Shown here piece by piece: positions 8,246-17,563 of a DNA stretch of 64,000 nucleotides. Origin of the DNA: Campylobacter concisus. GTDB lineage: Bacteria > Campylobacterota > Campylobacteria > Campylobacterales > Campylobacteraceae. The notes below the pieces were generated by a model. That model did no database searches, had not been told where the DNA came from, and saw only the letters and a program-made list of their open reading frames with translations. Position numbers and translations under genes: made by a program. The stretch spans positions 620,001-684,000 of the forward strand of contig NZ_JAAKYZ010000001.1 in NCBI RefSeq assembly GCF_015229955.1. The letters run 5' to 3'. Numbering within the stretch: position 1 is the first letter of the stretch; each line of letters begins with the position of its first letter.

Positions 8246-9382
8246 GTGATAATAATATATTACTTTCTAGCCTCAATACTCTATCTCTTTGGGGCTATCT
8301 TTTTATTTTTTTTAAGTTTTAAAAAAAAGTATCATAAGTCGATTCCAGCACGTTTTTTTCTATTTAATAATCCTAAATTTCAAGATGCAGATGTGCATTT
8401 TCACGCTTGCTCGTTTGGCGAGATACAAGCGCTTAAACCTTTGATGCAAAAATTTGATAGTAAAGCTATAAGTGTGGTGACAAATACGGGCTTTGAAGCG
8501 GCAAGTAAAATTTGCTCTAACGCGAGATTTTTGCCATTTGAAATTTTTTTGCCATTTTGGCTAAAAAAGAGCAAAATTTTAGTTATTTTTGAGGCTGAAC
8601 TTTGGCTTATGCTAGTTTTCATGGCAAAGCTAAAGGGTAGCCGAGTGATATTAATAAATGCGAGAATTTCAGATAGAAGCTACAAAAGCTACTTAAGATT
8701 TGGCTTTTTTTATAGATATCTTTTTAAATTTATAGACAAAATTTATGCCCAAAGTGAGCTTGATAAAGAGAGGCTAAAGTCGCTTTGTGCAGGTGAAATA
8801 GAGGTCGTTGGCAACATAAAAGCTGCGTTTTTGTCAAGCGTGAGTAAAATTTATGAAAAGCCAAAAGCTAGAGTGATCGTGCTGGCAAGTACTCATGCTT
8901 GCGAGGAAGATATGATTTTAGAAAATTTAAATTTAAAAGAAAACGATCTTTTAATTATTGCACCACGCCATCCTGAGAGATTTGCAGATGTTGAAAAGAT
9001 AGCAAGCGAGTACGCCAAAAAGTATGATTTTAGCTTTGCTAAATTTAGTAAAACACATAATTTTAAAGCAAAGATAAATTTACTTGATACTTTAGGCGAA
9101 CTTGTAAATGTTTATGCTATTAGCGATATAGTAGTGCTTGGAGGCAGTTTTGTACCAAATATCGGCGGACATAATCCAATCGAGTGCGCGCAATTTAGCC
9201 CAGTAATAATTAGTGGAGAGTTTATATTTAACCAAAAGGCGTTATTTAGCCTAGTTGAAAACATCTACATCGCAAAAGCTAGCGAGATTGGCGGTATAAT
9301 AGATAGTGATGCCAAAAAGAGCAAGATCACTGTGCAAGCAAGCTCTGATGCGATCATAGAAGATATAAGGAGCACTTTATGA
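8246..9382 (+). CDS. waaA: 3-deoxy-D-manno-octulosonic acid transferase (KDO transferase)
   Basis: Adds Kdo to lipid A at the cytoplasmic face of the inner membrane. The start is uncertain. An ATG at 8195 would overlap the previous gene by 43 bp, while TTG 8243 or GTG 8246 puts the single anchor helix (IIIYYFLASILYLFGAIF) at the N-terminus, as in known WaaA, so GTG 8246 is used here. Family motifs are FHACSFGEI (E in the acceptor site), FEAELW, and the C-terminal GGSFVPNIGGHNPIECA. The last 4 bases overlap the next gene. A T8 tract (8306-8313) and an A8 tract (8321-8328) lie in the region just after the anchor. Confidence 0.9.
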   Translation: MIIIYYFLASILYLFGAIFLFFLSFKKKYHKSIPARFFLFNNPKFQDADVHFHACSFGEIQALKPLMQKFDSKAISVVTNTGFEAASKICSNARFLPFEIFLPFWLKKSKILVIFEAELWLMLVFMAKLKGSRVILINARISDRSYKSYLRFGFFYRYLFKFIDKIYAQSELDKERLKSLCAGEIEVVGNIKAAFLSSVSKIYEKPKARVIVLASTHACEEDMILENLNLKENDLLIIAPRHPERFADVEKIASEYAKKYDFSFAKFSKTHNFKAKINLLDTLGELVNVYAISDIVVLGGSFVPNIGGHNPIECAQFSPVIISGEFIFNQKALFSLVENIYIAKASEIGGIIDSDAKKSKITVQASSDAIIEDIRSTL

Positions 9383-10137
9383 GTGAAGAAAAAGCGTATA
9401 AAATTTTAGCTAAACAAAAAAATATCTCAAATAACGAGGCAAAGGAGCTAATAGATAGCGGTCTAGTCTATGCTAAGGGGCAAAAGGTGATGATTGCTCG
9501 TGCCTTGATGAGTGAAAATACTAAATTTAGCGTCGAAGAGATGCCAAAACCAAGCATTATCTTTGAAGATGAAAATTTAATAGCTATAAACAAGCCTGCT
9601 GCCATAACTAGCGAAAAAATCAGCCAAATTTATAAATTTCCACTCCTTCATAGACTCGATAAAGACACGAGTGGCGTGCTACTTCTTGTAAAAAATGACG
9701 AATTCGCAGCACTTGCGATAAACGAGTTTAAAAAGATGAAGGTTGAGAAAATTTATGTGGCCGCAGTTAGGGGTATCATGAGCGAAGAAGTGGTTGTAAA
9801 TGAGCCGATCTTAACGATAAAAAATAAAAATGGCGCTTTTTCAAAGATATCAAAAGATGGCAAAGAGGCGATCAGCGAAATTTCACCACTAATGGTTGTA
9901 GGTAAAAAAACGCTTGTAAAAGTTGCCATAAAAACAGGTAGGACACACCAAATAAGAGTACATCTAGCTAGCTTAAATTTACCTATCGTTGGCGATGAGA
10001 AATACGGCAAAAATAGGTCAAACAGAATGTTTTTGCATGCTTATTCTATTGCTCTTTTAAATTATAAATTTAAAGCGCCAATCTCAAGAGAATTTAACTC
10101 TCTTGGATTTGAGCTATCTAATAAATTTGAAATTTAA
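9379..10137 (+). CDS. RluA-family rRNA pseudouridine synthase
   Basis: Pseudouridine synthase of 252 residues. The catalytic motif HRLDKDTSGVLLL has the active Asp near residue 94, and the C-terminal RTHQIRVHLASL motif is near 196-207. The first ~45 residues form an S4-like RNA-binding segment. It corresponds to the Cj0708 position between waaA and ffh. The target uridine cannot be assigned; RluC/RluD-type rRNA sites are likely. It is translationally coupled to waaA through an ATGA overlap. Confidence 0.88.
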   Translation: MSEEKAYKILAKQKNISNNEAKELIDSGLVYAKGQKVMIARALMSENTKFSVEEMPKPSIIFEDENLIAINKPAAITSEKISQIYKFPLLHRLDKDTSGVLLLVKNDEFAALAINEFKKMKVEKIYVAAVRGIMSEEVVVNEPILTIKNKNGAFSKISKDGKEAISEISPLMVVGKKTLVKVAIKTGRTHQIRVHLASLNLPIVGDEKYGKNRSNRMFLHAYSIALLNYKFKAPISREFNSLGFELSNKFEI

Positions 10138-10199
10138 AGAGCAATAAAGAAATTATTTAGTAATATACGCCCTTTAATAACAACTTAGAAAGGTGATTA

Positions 10200-11540
10200 G
10201 TGTTCGAACAAATTAGCGAGTCTTTTAGATTAGCTGTTAGCAAGATACGTTTTGTAGATGACGAAAAAGCTCTAAAAAACGCACTTGACGTGCTCAAAAA
10301 AGCTCTTTTAAAAGCTGATGTTCACCATAAAGTCACCAAAGATCTACTCGCGTCTATCGAAAGCGAGTTAAAGCAAACTGGCGTTGGTCAAAAGAATTTC
10401 CTAGATGCGATCAAATCAAATTTGACGACCATTTTAACAGCTCCTGGTAACCAAGGCTTTGTCTATGCGCCAGTTGCACCAACTATTGTTTTGATGGCTG
10501 GCTTACAAGGTAGCGGTAAAACAACGACAACTATTAAGCTTGCAAACTATCTAAAGTTAAGAAAGAAAAAAGTTTTAGTTGCGGCTTGTGATTTGCAAAG
10601 ATTGGCGGCAGTTGAGCAGCTAAGACAGCTCTGCGTTGCAAATGAGATTGATCTTTTCTTTATAGAAAATGAACATAACCCAATAAAAGTAGCAAAAGAA
10701 GCATTAGAAAAAGCAAAAATTGGTCTTTACGATGTGCTTTTAGTGGATACCGCTGGTCGTCTTGCGATTGATGAAAAGTTGATGCAAGAGATAAAAGATG
10801 TAAAAAATGCTATAAATCCACATGAAATTTTTTACGTAGCTGATGCTATGAGTGGTCAAGATGCTGTAAAAACAGCTACAAGTTTTAATGAAATTTTAGG
10901 AATTTCTGGAGTTATCCTTTCTAAATTTGATTCTGACTCGAAGGGTGGCGTAGCTATTAGTATTGCAAAACAGCTAAATATTCCACTTAGATTTGTCGGT
11001 ACTGGCGAGAAAGTAGCTGATATTGAGAGTTTTATACCAGATCGTATTGTAAGTCGTATAATGGGTGAGGGTGACTTGGCCACTTTGGTTGAGAAAACAT
11101 CGACAATTATTGATGAAAAAGAGGCAAAACGTCTAAATCAAAAGATAAAAAAAGGTCAGTTTAACTTTAATGACTTTTTAGATCAAATGGAAAGCGTTAA
11201 AAAGCTTGGTAGTATGAAGTCTTTAATGGGGATGATACCTGGTCTTTCAAATATTGCAAATCAGATAAAAGATATAGATCTTGATAATTCAAAAGAAATT
11301 TTGCATATTAAGGCTATGATAAACTCTATGACACAAAAAGAGCGTGAAAACCCAGACCTTTTAAATAATAGTAGAAAAAGACGTTTAGCGACTGGTTCTG
11401 GACTTTCTCAGGTAGAAGTAAATCGTTTTTTAAAGCAGTTTGAAAATGCCTCAAAACTTGCTAAGAAATTTTCAGGAAAAGGTGGAGCAAAAGGACTTGC
11501 AAATATGCTTTCTCAAGCAAATTTAAAAAGACCTGTTTGA
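10200..11540 (+). CDS. ffh: Signal recognition particle protein Ffh
   Basis: SRP54 GTPase (446 residues) that delivers nascent membrane proteins to FtsY. It starts with GTG behind AGAAAGGTG. The N domain is at 1-90, the G domain has GLQGSGKTTTTIKLA, DTAGRL and SKFDSDSKGG, and a methionine-rich M domain (MKSLMGMIPGL, then the RKRR helix-turn-helix that binds SRP RNA) occupies the last 140 residues. It is the head of the ribosomal block; 62 bp separate it from the previous gene. Confidence 0.96.
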   Translation: MFEQISESFRLAVSKIRFVDDEKALKNALDVLKKALLKADVHHKVTKDLLASIESELKQTGVGQKNFLDAIKSNLTTILTAPGNQGFVYAPVAPTIVLMAGLQGSGKTTTTIKLANYLKLRKKKVLVAACDLQRLAAVEQLRQLCVANEIDLFFIENEHNPIKVAKEALEKAKIGLYDVLLVDTAGRLAIDEKLMQEIKDVKNAINPHEIFYVADAMSGQDAVKTATSFNEILGISGVILSKFDSDSKGGVAISIAKQLNIPLRFVGTGEKVADIESFIPDRIVSRIMGEGDLATLVEKTSTIIDEKEAKRLNQKIKKGQFNFNDFLDQMESVKKLGSMKSLMGMIPGLSNIANQIKDIDLDNSKEILHIKAMINSMTQKERENPDLLNNSRKRRLATGSGLSQVEVNRFLKQFENASKLAKKFSGKGGAKGLANMLSQANLKRPV

Positions 11541-11550
11541 TAAAAGGGTT

Positions 11551-11579
11551 TAAATTTGGATATTTGTTATCTAAATTTA
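11551..11579 (+). promoter_or_regulatory. Hairpin in the ffh-rpsP gap
   Basis: A 12-bp inverted repeat with one G-U position (TAAATTTGGATA / TATCTAAATTTA, loop TTTGT) lies 10 bases after the ffh stop and 33 bases before rpsP. There is no clean U-run, so it is not a textbook terminator. It could protect the ffh mRNA end or attenuate read-through into rpsP. Function is not known. Confidence 0.4.
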
Positions 11580-11612
11580 AGCTTTATTTAAAAACAAGAG
11601 GAGAAATATAAT

Positions 11613-11840
11613 ATGGCAACAGTAGTAAGACTAACAAGAATGGGACGTAAGAAAAGACCTTTTTATCGTATAGTTGTTACAGATAGCAGAAAAAGACGTG
11701 ATAGTGGCTGGATAGAAAGTATTGGCTATTACAATCCTATGGTTGAGCCAAATGTTATAAATTTCAACAAAGAGAGATTAGATTACTGGAAAAGCGTTGG
11801 TGCTAAACTTAGCGATAGAGTTGTACAAATTACAAAATAA
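11613..11840 (+). CDS. rpsP: 30S ribosomal protein S16
   Basis: Small-subunit protein of 75 residues with the standard N-terminus ([19 protein letters not shown]). It starts behind GAGGAGAAAT, a strong site. First gene of rpsP-khpA-rimM-trmD-rplS. Its stop shares one base with the khpA ATG (TAATG). The length is at the short end of the family, as usual in Campylobacteria. Confidence 0.97.
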   Translation: MATVVRLTRMGRKKRPFYRIVVTDSRKRRDSGWIESIGYYNPMVEPNVINFNKERLDYWKSVGAKLSDRVVQITK

Positions 11841-12082
11841 TGGTTAAAAATTTTTTATACGAATATGCCAAGTTGATTGCCGATTTTCCTGATAAAGTAA
11901 GTGTTGATCGCAAGGAACTTGGTGAAAATTTTGCTGAGATAATCATAAGTGCTGATAAGGTTGATACGGGAAAACTTATCGGCAAAGATGGCAAAATGAT
12001 AAACGCTATAAAGACCGTTATTATTGGTTGTAAAGCCAAAGATAATACAAGTTATAGGGTAACGGTAAAAGCTATTGAATAG
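11840..12082 (+). CDS. khpA: KH-domain RNA-binding protein KhpA
   Basis: Single KH domain of 80 residues with the central loop GKDGK and flanking strands typical of KhpA (YlqC). Family members bind RNA, often with KhpB, and sit between rpsP and rimM in many bacteria, as here. It overlaps rpsP by one base and rimM by about 8 bases. The exact RNA targets are unknown. Confidence 0.88.
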   Translation: MVKNFLYEYAKLIADFPDKVSVDRKELGENFAEIIISADKVDTGKLIGKDGKMINAIKTVIIGCKAKDNTSYRVTVKAIE

Positions 12083-12605
12083 TGATATTGTTGAAGTCGC
12101 TACCATTGGAAGATGTGTTGGTTTAAAGGGCTACTTAAAGCTTCACAATAAGAGCGACTTCCCAGAACAGTTTAAAAAAGGTGCAACCTTTTTTGACAAA
12201 AACAATGATCAGCTGACCATAAAAGACTATAATAGACAAAAAGAGCTGGTTTTATTTGAAAATTTTGATGACTTAGATCTTGCTAAAACGCTTGTAAATA
12301 GAACTATATATACCACAAAAGAGCTCACTAGAAAAAACTGCAAATTAAAAAAAAATGAATTTTTTCAGTTTGATATTATTGGCTTAAAAATTATAGAAAA
12401 TGGTGAAATTTTGGGTATTGTAGAAGATATCCAAGATAATTTTGCAAATTCACTTTTATACATAAAAACTGATGAAGAGCTTACCTTAGGTGGTAAACCA
12501 AAGAATTTTTACATTCCATATTTAGAGCATTTTATTATAAGTGTAAATTTAGATAATGAAGAGATTTTGGTAAAGGGTGCTAGAGACATTTTAGAAAATT
12601 CATGA
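12075..12605 (+). CDS. rimM: Ribosome maturation factor RimM
   Basis: 16S rRNA processing factor that binds S19 during 30S assembly (176 residues). It has an N-terminal beta-barrel beginning [18 protein letters not shown] and a PRC-barrel C-terminal half with the [10 protein letters not shown] strand. The best start is TTG at 12075, which overlaps khpA by 8 bases; no ATG is available near the conserved N-terminus. The TTG start and overlap suggest coupled translation. Its stop overlaps the trmD start by 4 bases. Confidence 0.93.
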   Translation: MNSDIVEVATIGRCVGLKGYLKLHNKSDFPEQFKKGATFFDKNNDQLTIKDYNRQKELVLFENFDDLDLAKTLVNRTIYTTKELTRKNCKLKKNEFFQFDIIGLKIIENGEILGIVEDIQDNFANSLLYIKTDEELTLGGKPKNFYIPYLEHFIISVNLDNEEILVKGARDILENS

Positions 12606-13294
12606 AATTTACATTTATTACACTTTTTGAAAATTTAGTTAAACCTTATTTTTGTGATTCTATTTTAAAACGTGCAATTGGTAATAAATTTATTGAAATT
12701 GATTTTATAAATCCAAGAAATTTTACTAAAGATAAGTATAATAAAGTTGATGATTATATGATCGGAGGCGGAGCAGGGCTTTTAATGTTCCCACAGCCTT
12801 TGGATGAGTCAATCAAATTTCTAAAAGCAAAAGATAAAAATACTCACGTGATATTTTTGACACCAGTTGGTAAAAAATTTAATCAAAATGATGCAAAGAG
12901 GCTTTCTAAAAAAGATCACATTTGTTTTGTTTGCAGTAGATATGAAGGCCTTGATGAACGAGTTGTTGAGCTTTGGGCAGATGAAGTTTTTTGCATAGGC
13001 GATTTTGTTTTAACTGGCGGAGAGCTTCCTGCGCTTTGTATGAGTGATGCAATATCAAGAAATATACCTGGAGTTTTAGGAAACGATATGAGTCTTGAAG
13101 TTGAGAGTTTTGAGGATAATTTGCTTGAAGCCCCATCTTTTACAAAGCCTGATAATTTTAGATCAATCTTTGTGGTTTCAGAGTTTTTAAAGGGTAACCA
13201 TGCTAAAATCCACAATTTAAAAAATAAGATGGCTCACTGCAAAACAAGGTTCTTTCGCCCTGATTTATATCAAAAGCTTAAGCCACATAAATAA
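12602..13294 (+). CDS. trmD: tRNA (guanine-37-N1)-methyltransferase
   Basis: SPOUT methyltransferase (230 residues) that makes m1G37 and prevents frameshifting. Motifs are [23 protein letters not shown] and the knot [13 protein letters not shown] with the catalytic Asp before FVLTGG. The family's C-terminal domain is present and normal in size. It starts with ATG overlapping the rimM stop and precedes rplS by 8 bp, the common ribosomal operon order. Confidence 0.96.
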   Translation: MKFTFITLFENLVKPYFCDSILKRAIGNKFIEIDFINPRNFTKDKYNKVDDYMIGGGAGLLMFPQPLDESIKFLKAKDKNTHVIFLTPVGKKFNQNDAKRLSKKDHICFVCSRYEGLDERVVELWADEVFCIGDFVLTGGELPALCMSDAISRNIPGVLGNDMSLEVESFEDNLLEAPSFTKPDNFRSIFVVSEFLKGNHAKIHNLKNKMAHCKTRFFRPDLYQKLKPHK

Positions 13295-13302
13295 GGAAAA
13301 AC

Positions 13303-13659
13303 ATGAGAAATAAATACATTGAAGCATTTGAAAATGCTCAAATTGCTAGTAAAAATATTCCTGACTTCCGTGCAGGAGATACATTGCGTGTTGCTACTCG
13401 TATTCACGAAGGCGATAAAACTAGAATTCAAAATTTTGAAGGTATTTGTATAGCTAGACGTGGTAGTGGCACAGGCGAAACATTTATCATTAGAAAAATT
13501 GGCGCTAATAGTGTTGGCGTTGAGAGAATTTTCCCAATTTTTAGTGACTCAATAGAAGAGATAAAAGTTCTTAGAAAAGGTCGTGTTAGAAGAGCTAAAT
13601 TATTCTATCTACGTGACCTTCGTGGTAAAGCTGCTAAAATCCGCGAACTTAGAAAATAA
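13303..13659 (+). CDS. rplS: 50S ribosomal protein L19
   Basis: Large-subunit protein of 118 residues located at the subunit interface. The family core [20 protein letters not shown] and the C-terminal [16 protein letters not shown] are present. It begins behind AAGGAAAAAC. Last gene of the operon, followed 11 bp later by a strong terminator. Confidence 0.97.
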   Translation: MRNKYIEAFENAQIASKNIPDFRAGDTLRVATRIHEGDKTRIQNFEGICIARRGSGTGETFIIRKIGANSVGVERIFPIFSDSIEEIKVLRKGRVRRAKLFYLRDLRGKAAKIRELRK

Positions 13660-13670
13660 TTCTACTATCT

Positions 13671-13697
13671 GTCCTGAAGTCTATTCAGGACTTTTAA
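13671..13697 (+). terminator. Rho-independent terminator after rplS
   Basis: A perfect 8-bp stem (GTCCTGAA / TTCAGGAC) with a 5-base loop is followed by TTTTAATC and then TTCTTTTT. It begins 11 bases after the rplS stop and ends the 12.7 kb plus-strand run. Confidence 0.85.
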
Positions 13698-13821
13698 TCT
13701 TCTTTTTAAATTTAATTTTTTAAATATTTTTTTGTTTTTTAATATTAAAAATTTATTTATTTTTATTGTTTTTACCGCTTGGCTATAAAAATTTAAAATA
13801 TATACTAAATTTATTTATTTT

Positions 13822-14520
13822 CTACTTCTTCTTATTTGTATACCAAAATAAAAAAATAACACAACAAAGAATTACTCCAAGCATTATTGATACAACTATC
13901 ATAGTAGCATTTTTAGTTTCATTAAATGGCAAGCCTTGTGTATTCATACCAAAAAACCCAGTTATCAGATTTAATGGCAGCATTACAGCTGATATCATTG
14001 TCAAAATATAAATATTTTGATTGATTTTGTCGTTTTTTATACTTTGTATAAATGTATAAATATCATCGATTCTGCATGCATATTCATTGGCCATTGTTCT
14101 AAAAACATTTGCCTCATGAGTACTATTTTTAAGCTCTTTTTTTAAATTTTGTTGCTCGCTTTGACAAATCGAAAGGGTTTCATAAAAGTGAGATATCTTG
14201 TTTTGAAATTTTCTAATCTCGTATTTTAAAAAGTGGTGTCTTTTGATAAATTGATTAAAGTTTTTTCGACTAGCATAAATTTTTTCATACTCATTTAGCT
14301 CATCTTGATGCTCTAAAATTTTATTTGCATATTCATTACATAGTTTTTTAAGGGCCGCTTCAAACTCGTTTTTATCGCATTCGTGATCAAAATCTTCTTT
14401 GTAAATTTTGCTATTTTTAAATAAAAATTTATAGCTTTGTTTTTGTGTGAAAGAAACAAGTAAAATATAGTCGTATTCATCGCCATAAAAATATCCACAA
14501 ACTGAACTTTTATAGCTCAT
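13822..14520 (-). CDS. Short CorA-like divalent metal transporter family protein
   Basis: Membrane protein of 232 residues with a C-terminal CorA module: a long coiled helix (~60-165), TM1 ending in GFFGMN near 195-200 (the GMN selectivity signature), and TM2 ([19 protein letters not shown]) before a short lysine-rich end. CorA proteins usually have about 320 residues, so most of the N-terminal cytoplasmic alpha/beta domain is absent. Its ATG overlaps tgt by 11 bases. In C. jejuni I recall a CorA-like gene at the same place. Mg, Co or Ni transport is inferred only from the family. Confidence 0.75.
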   Translation of the reverse strand: MSYKSSVCGYFYGDEYDYILLVSFTQKQSYKFLFKNSKIYKEDFDHECDKNEFEAALKKLCNEYANKILEHQDELNEYEKIYASRKNFNQFIKRHHFLKYEIRKFQNKISHFYETLSICQSEQQNLKKELKNSTHEANVFRTMANEYACRIDDIYTFIQSIKNDKINQNIYILTMISAVMLPLNLITGFFGMNTQGLPFNETKNATMIVVSIMLGVILCCVIFLFWYTNKKK

Positions 14521-15640
14521 TTTTTACCCTTTTAGCATAAAAATTTTTCTTAAATTTGGTAAATTCGCTAGCCTCGATCGCCTCTCTCATCTCTTTCATC
14601 AAATTTAGATAGTAGTGCAGGTTGTGAAGGCTTGCTAGTCTAAAAAACGTTAGCTCCCTAGCCTTAAAAAGGTGGTTTAGGTAGCCTCTGGAGTAGCGTT
14701 TGCAGGTATAGCACTGACACTGTGGGTCGATTGGCGCGTGGTCGTTTATAAATTTGGCTGATTTTATATTTATCTTGCCAAAGCTAGTAAATAGCGTGCC
14801 GTTTCTTGCGTTTCTAGTTGGCATGACGCAGTCAAACATATCAACGCCTCTCTCCACGTTTTCTACAAGATCTTCTGGTGTGCCAACGCCCATTAGATAG
14901 CGAGGTCTAAGCTCATCCATAAATGGCATAACTGCCTCAACCGTGTCATACATCGCCTCATTGCTCTCGCCAACGCTTAGCCCACCTATCGCAAGGCCGT
15001 CAAATGGCATCTCGTTTAGCGCCTGCGCGCAAAATTTACGTGCCTCATAGTCGGTGCCGCCTTGGACGATGCCAAAGATATTTTGCTGCAAGCCAACGCC
15101 CTTGCTTTGCATAAATTTGTGATAATCAATCGCCTCTTTTGCCCATTTTATCGTTCGTTTTATGCTTAGATCGATTCTTTTTGGCTCAGCAGGCAAGGCG
15201 ACCAGATCATCAAGTATCATCATAATGTCGCTACCTAGATCGTACTGCGTATCAAGGACGGATCTTGGCGTAAAATAGTGCGTGCTGCCGTCGATATGGC
15301 TTTTAAATTTTATCCCACCATCATCATTTTTGGTGTTTGATCTAAGCGAGAATGCTTGAAAACCACCGCTATCTGTTAAAAATGAGCGATCAAATTTAGA
15401 AAATCCATGAAGTCCACCAAACTCGCGCACGACCTTGCTACCAGGGCGTAGATACATGTGGTAGGTGTTTGCTAAGATTATCTTTGCGTCTAAAATTTCA
15501 CTCATATCAAAGGCATCAAGGCTCTTTACCGCGCCAACCGTACCAACTGGCATGAAAACTGGCGTTTGTATAACGCTATGGGCGGTTGTTAGGATACCAC
15601 GCCTTGCATTTCCATCTTTTTTTATAACTTCAAATTTCAT
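14510..15640 (-). CDS. tgt: Queuine tRNA-ribosyltransferase (TGT)
   Basis: Exchanges G34 for preQ1 in tRNAs with GUN anticodons (376 residues). Motifs are [12 protein letters not shown] with the catalytic Asp, [11 protein letters not shown], and the zinc site CQCYTC-(x)n-H around residues 310-340. The start follows AAGGATTTAG. It is divergent from the mla operon and followed by the CorA-like gene. The length is standard for the bacterial enzyme. Confidence 0.95.
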   Translation of the reverse strand: MKFEVIKKDGNARRGILTTAHSVIQTPVFMPVGTVGAVKSLDAFDMSEILDAKIILANTYHMYLRPGSKVVREFGGLHGFSKFDRSFLTDSGGFQAFSLRSNTKNDDGGIKFKSHIDGSTHYFTPRSVLDTQYDLGSDIMMILDDLVALPAEPKRIDLSIKRTIKWAKEAIDYHKFMQSKGVGLQQNIFGIVQGGTDYEARKFCAQALNEMPFDGLAIGGLSVGESNEAMYDTVEAVMPFMDELRPRYLMGVGTPEDLVENVERGVDMFDCVMPTRNARNGTLFTSFGKINIKSAKFINDHAPIDPQCQCYTCKRYSRGYLNHLFKARELTFFRLASLHNLHYYLNLMKEMREAIEASEFTKFKKNFYAKRVKNEL

Positions 15641-15681
15641 CTAAATCCTTAAAATTTTTGATTTTTTATTTTAACAAAATT

Positions 15682-15692
15682 TATAATATAAT
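15682..15692 (+). promoter_or_regulatory. Overlapping -10 elements upstream of the mla/iam operon
   Basis: Two overlapping TATAAT hexamers (15682-15687 and 15687-15692) lie about 30 bases before the TTG start of the permease gene, in the 79-bp divergent gap with tgt. No clear -35 is seen. Confidence 0.5.
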
Positions 15693-15719
15693 CCAGAAAT
15701 TTTAAGGCAAAGGAACTTT

Positions 15720-16826
15720 TTGCAAAAAAGAAATGATATCGTTTTTACCGAAGCAAACGACACTGCGACCATAAAATTTGCAGGTGAGTTTAGCTACAAA
15801 GACGCAAAAAATTTACAAAGCATTTTTAAAAAAATCCAAAAGCTTAACGGCAATGTTAAATTTGACTTTAGCGAGCTAAAGAGCATTGATTATGCTGTTT
15901 TGATCCTTTTAAAAAACACGCTAAATGGCAAGAAATTTGAGATCATCACAAATGACGAGAAGATAAAGGCGATGAGCGATCTCTTAAATGATAAAAAGAT
16001 CGATTTTAATTATATGCCGCCGCACAATAGTCTAAATTTCTTCTCACGACTCGGTGAAAAAATTTGTGAAGGTTTTGTAAATTTAGCTGAGTTTGGCACG
16101 TTCTTGGGCGAATTTTTAATAAAAAGCGTAAAAAATTTATTTAATCCAGCCAGTCTTAGATTTAGGGAATTTAGCAACTACATAAAAGATGGCGGCGTAA
16201 ATGCCGTTTTTATCGTTTCACTCACTGCTTTTTTGATAGGCGTTGTGCTTGCGTATCTTGGCAGTGCGATGCTTGCAAGCTTTGGAGCAAGTATATTTAT
16301 AGTAGAGATCATGGGCATGCTAACGCTTAGAGAGGTAGCCCCGCTCATCGCTGCTATTGTCATCGCAGGTAGGTCGGCTTCTAGCTTTACTGCTCAAATT
16401 GGCGCTATGAAGCTAACCGAAGAGATAGACGCGATGAAGACGATGGGCTTTGAGCCATTTAACTTCTTGGTGCTACCGCGCATCATCGCGATGGTGCTTT
16501 GTGTGCCTGTCATTATCTTTATAGCTGATGCTATAAGTATCTTAGGACAGATGATCATTTGCCAAACGATACTTGATATCAGTTTTAGCGACTATCTAAA
16601 TAGATTTCGCGAGATGGTTGAGCTTAGGCACTTTGCTGTTGGTATGATAAAGGCTCCATTTTTTGGCGCGGTGATAGCAATAATTGGCTGCATGAGGGGA
16701 TTTGGTGTGAGTCAAAATGCCCAAAGCCTTGGAGCAATGACAACAGTTAGCGTCGTAAATGCGATATTTTGGGTTATCGCGCTTGATGCGTTTTTCGCGA
16801 TAATTTTTATGTGGCTAAAGATATGA
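15720..16826 (+). CDS. mlaE: STAS-MlaE fusion permease of a lipid ABC transporter
   Basis: Permease of an MCE-type phospholipid transporter in the inner membrane (368 residues). It starts with TTG behind AAGGAAC. Residues 1-~95 are a STAS-like domain (DFSELKSIDYAVLILLKN), which replaces the separate MlaB protein. Residues ~130-368 are the MlaE/YrbE domain with GMLTLREVAPLIAAIVIAGR near 198-217 and EEIDAMKTMG. This locus corresponds to iamB of C. jejuni as I recall. It overlaps mlaF by 16 bases. Confidence 0.9.
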   Translation: MQKRNDIVFTEANDTATIKFAGEFSYKDAKNLQSIFKKIQKLNGNVKFDFSELKSIDYAVLILLKNTLNGKKFEIITNDEKIKAMSDLLNDKKIDFNYMPPHNSLNFFSRLGEKICEGFVNLAEFGTFLGEFLIKSVKNLFNPASLRFREFSNYIKDGGVNAVFIVSLTAFLIGVVLAYLGSAMLASFGASIFIVEIMGMLTLREVAPLIAAIVIAGRSASSFTAQIGAMKLTEEIDAMKTMGFEPFNFLVLPRIIAMVLCVPVIIFIADAISILGQMIICQTILDISFSDYLNRFREMVELRHFAVGMIKAPFFGAVIAIIGCMRGFGVSQNAQSLGAMTTVSVVNAIFWVIALDAFFAIIFMWLKI

Positions 16827-17563
16827 ACGAGATAATAGTTGGAAAAAACATAACGACAAGTTATGGCGATAAGATAATGCACGATAATGTGAGCTGGAGC
16901 GTCAAAGAGGCTGAAATTTACGGCTTTTTAGGCGGCAGTGGCGCTGGTAAAACGACGCTTATGAAGACGATGATATATCTAAAAAAGCCAAGCGAGGGCG
17001 ATATATTTTTTGATGGCGTCAATATGTGGAAAAGTAGTCAAGAGAAGCAGCAAGAGATAAAGCTAAAAAGTGGGACGATGTTTCAGTTTGGCGCACTTTA
17101 TAGCTCAATGACGATCCTTGACAATGTGGGCGTTTTGCTTCATGAGTACTCTAAATTTAACAAACGTCAGATCGATGAGATAGCGATGTTTTGGATACAA
17201 AAAGTGGGGCTTAAAAAAGAGGTATCTATGCTTTATCCAAGTGAGCTAAGTGGCGGTATGAAAAAGCGTGCTGCGCTAGCAAGAGCCTTGGTGCTAAGCC
17301 CTAGAGTGCTATTTTTAGATGAGCCAAATAGCGGCCTTGATCCTGTTAGCTCACGCCAGATGGACGCGCTCATAAAAGAGCTTCGTGATAGCATCGGCGT
17401 GACCGTTGTCATGGTGACTCATGATGCGGATAGTATTTTTGATATTTTGGATAGATTTTTGATAATAGATAACAAAAAAATAGCCTTTGAGGGAGATATA
17501 AAAGAGCTTGAATATCTTAAAAACAACCCACTTGATGAGCTATTTAAAATGAGGAAAAAGTAG
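16811..17563 (+). CDS. mlaF: ATP-binding protein of MCE lipid transporter
   Basis: ABC ATPase of 250 residues. Walker A is GGSGAGKTT near 38-46, the signature is LSGGMKKRAALARAL, Walker B is VLFLDEPNSGLDP, and an H-loop His lies in VMVTHD. The MlaF C-terminal tail is present. It powers the MlaE permease and matches iamA of C. jejuni by order. The start lies within the 3' end of mlaE, and the stop is directly followed by the mlaD start. Confidence 0.92.
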   Translation: MAKDMNEIIVGKNITTSYGDKIMHDNVSWSVKEAEIYGFLGGSGAGKTTLMKTMIYLKKPSEGDIFFDGVNMWKSSQEKQQEIKLKSGTMFQFGALYSSMTILDNVGVLLHEYSKFNKRQIDEIAMFWIQKVGLKKEVSMLYPSELSGGMKKRAALARALVLSPRVLFLDEPNSGLDPVSSRQMDALIKELRDSIGVTVVMVTHDADSIFDILDRFLIIDNKKIAFEGDIKELEYLKNNPLDELFKMRKK

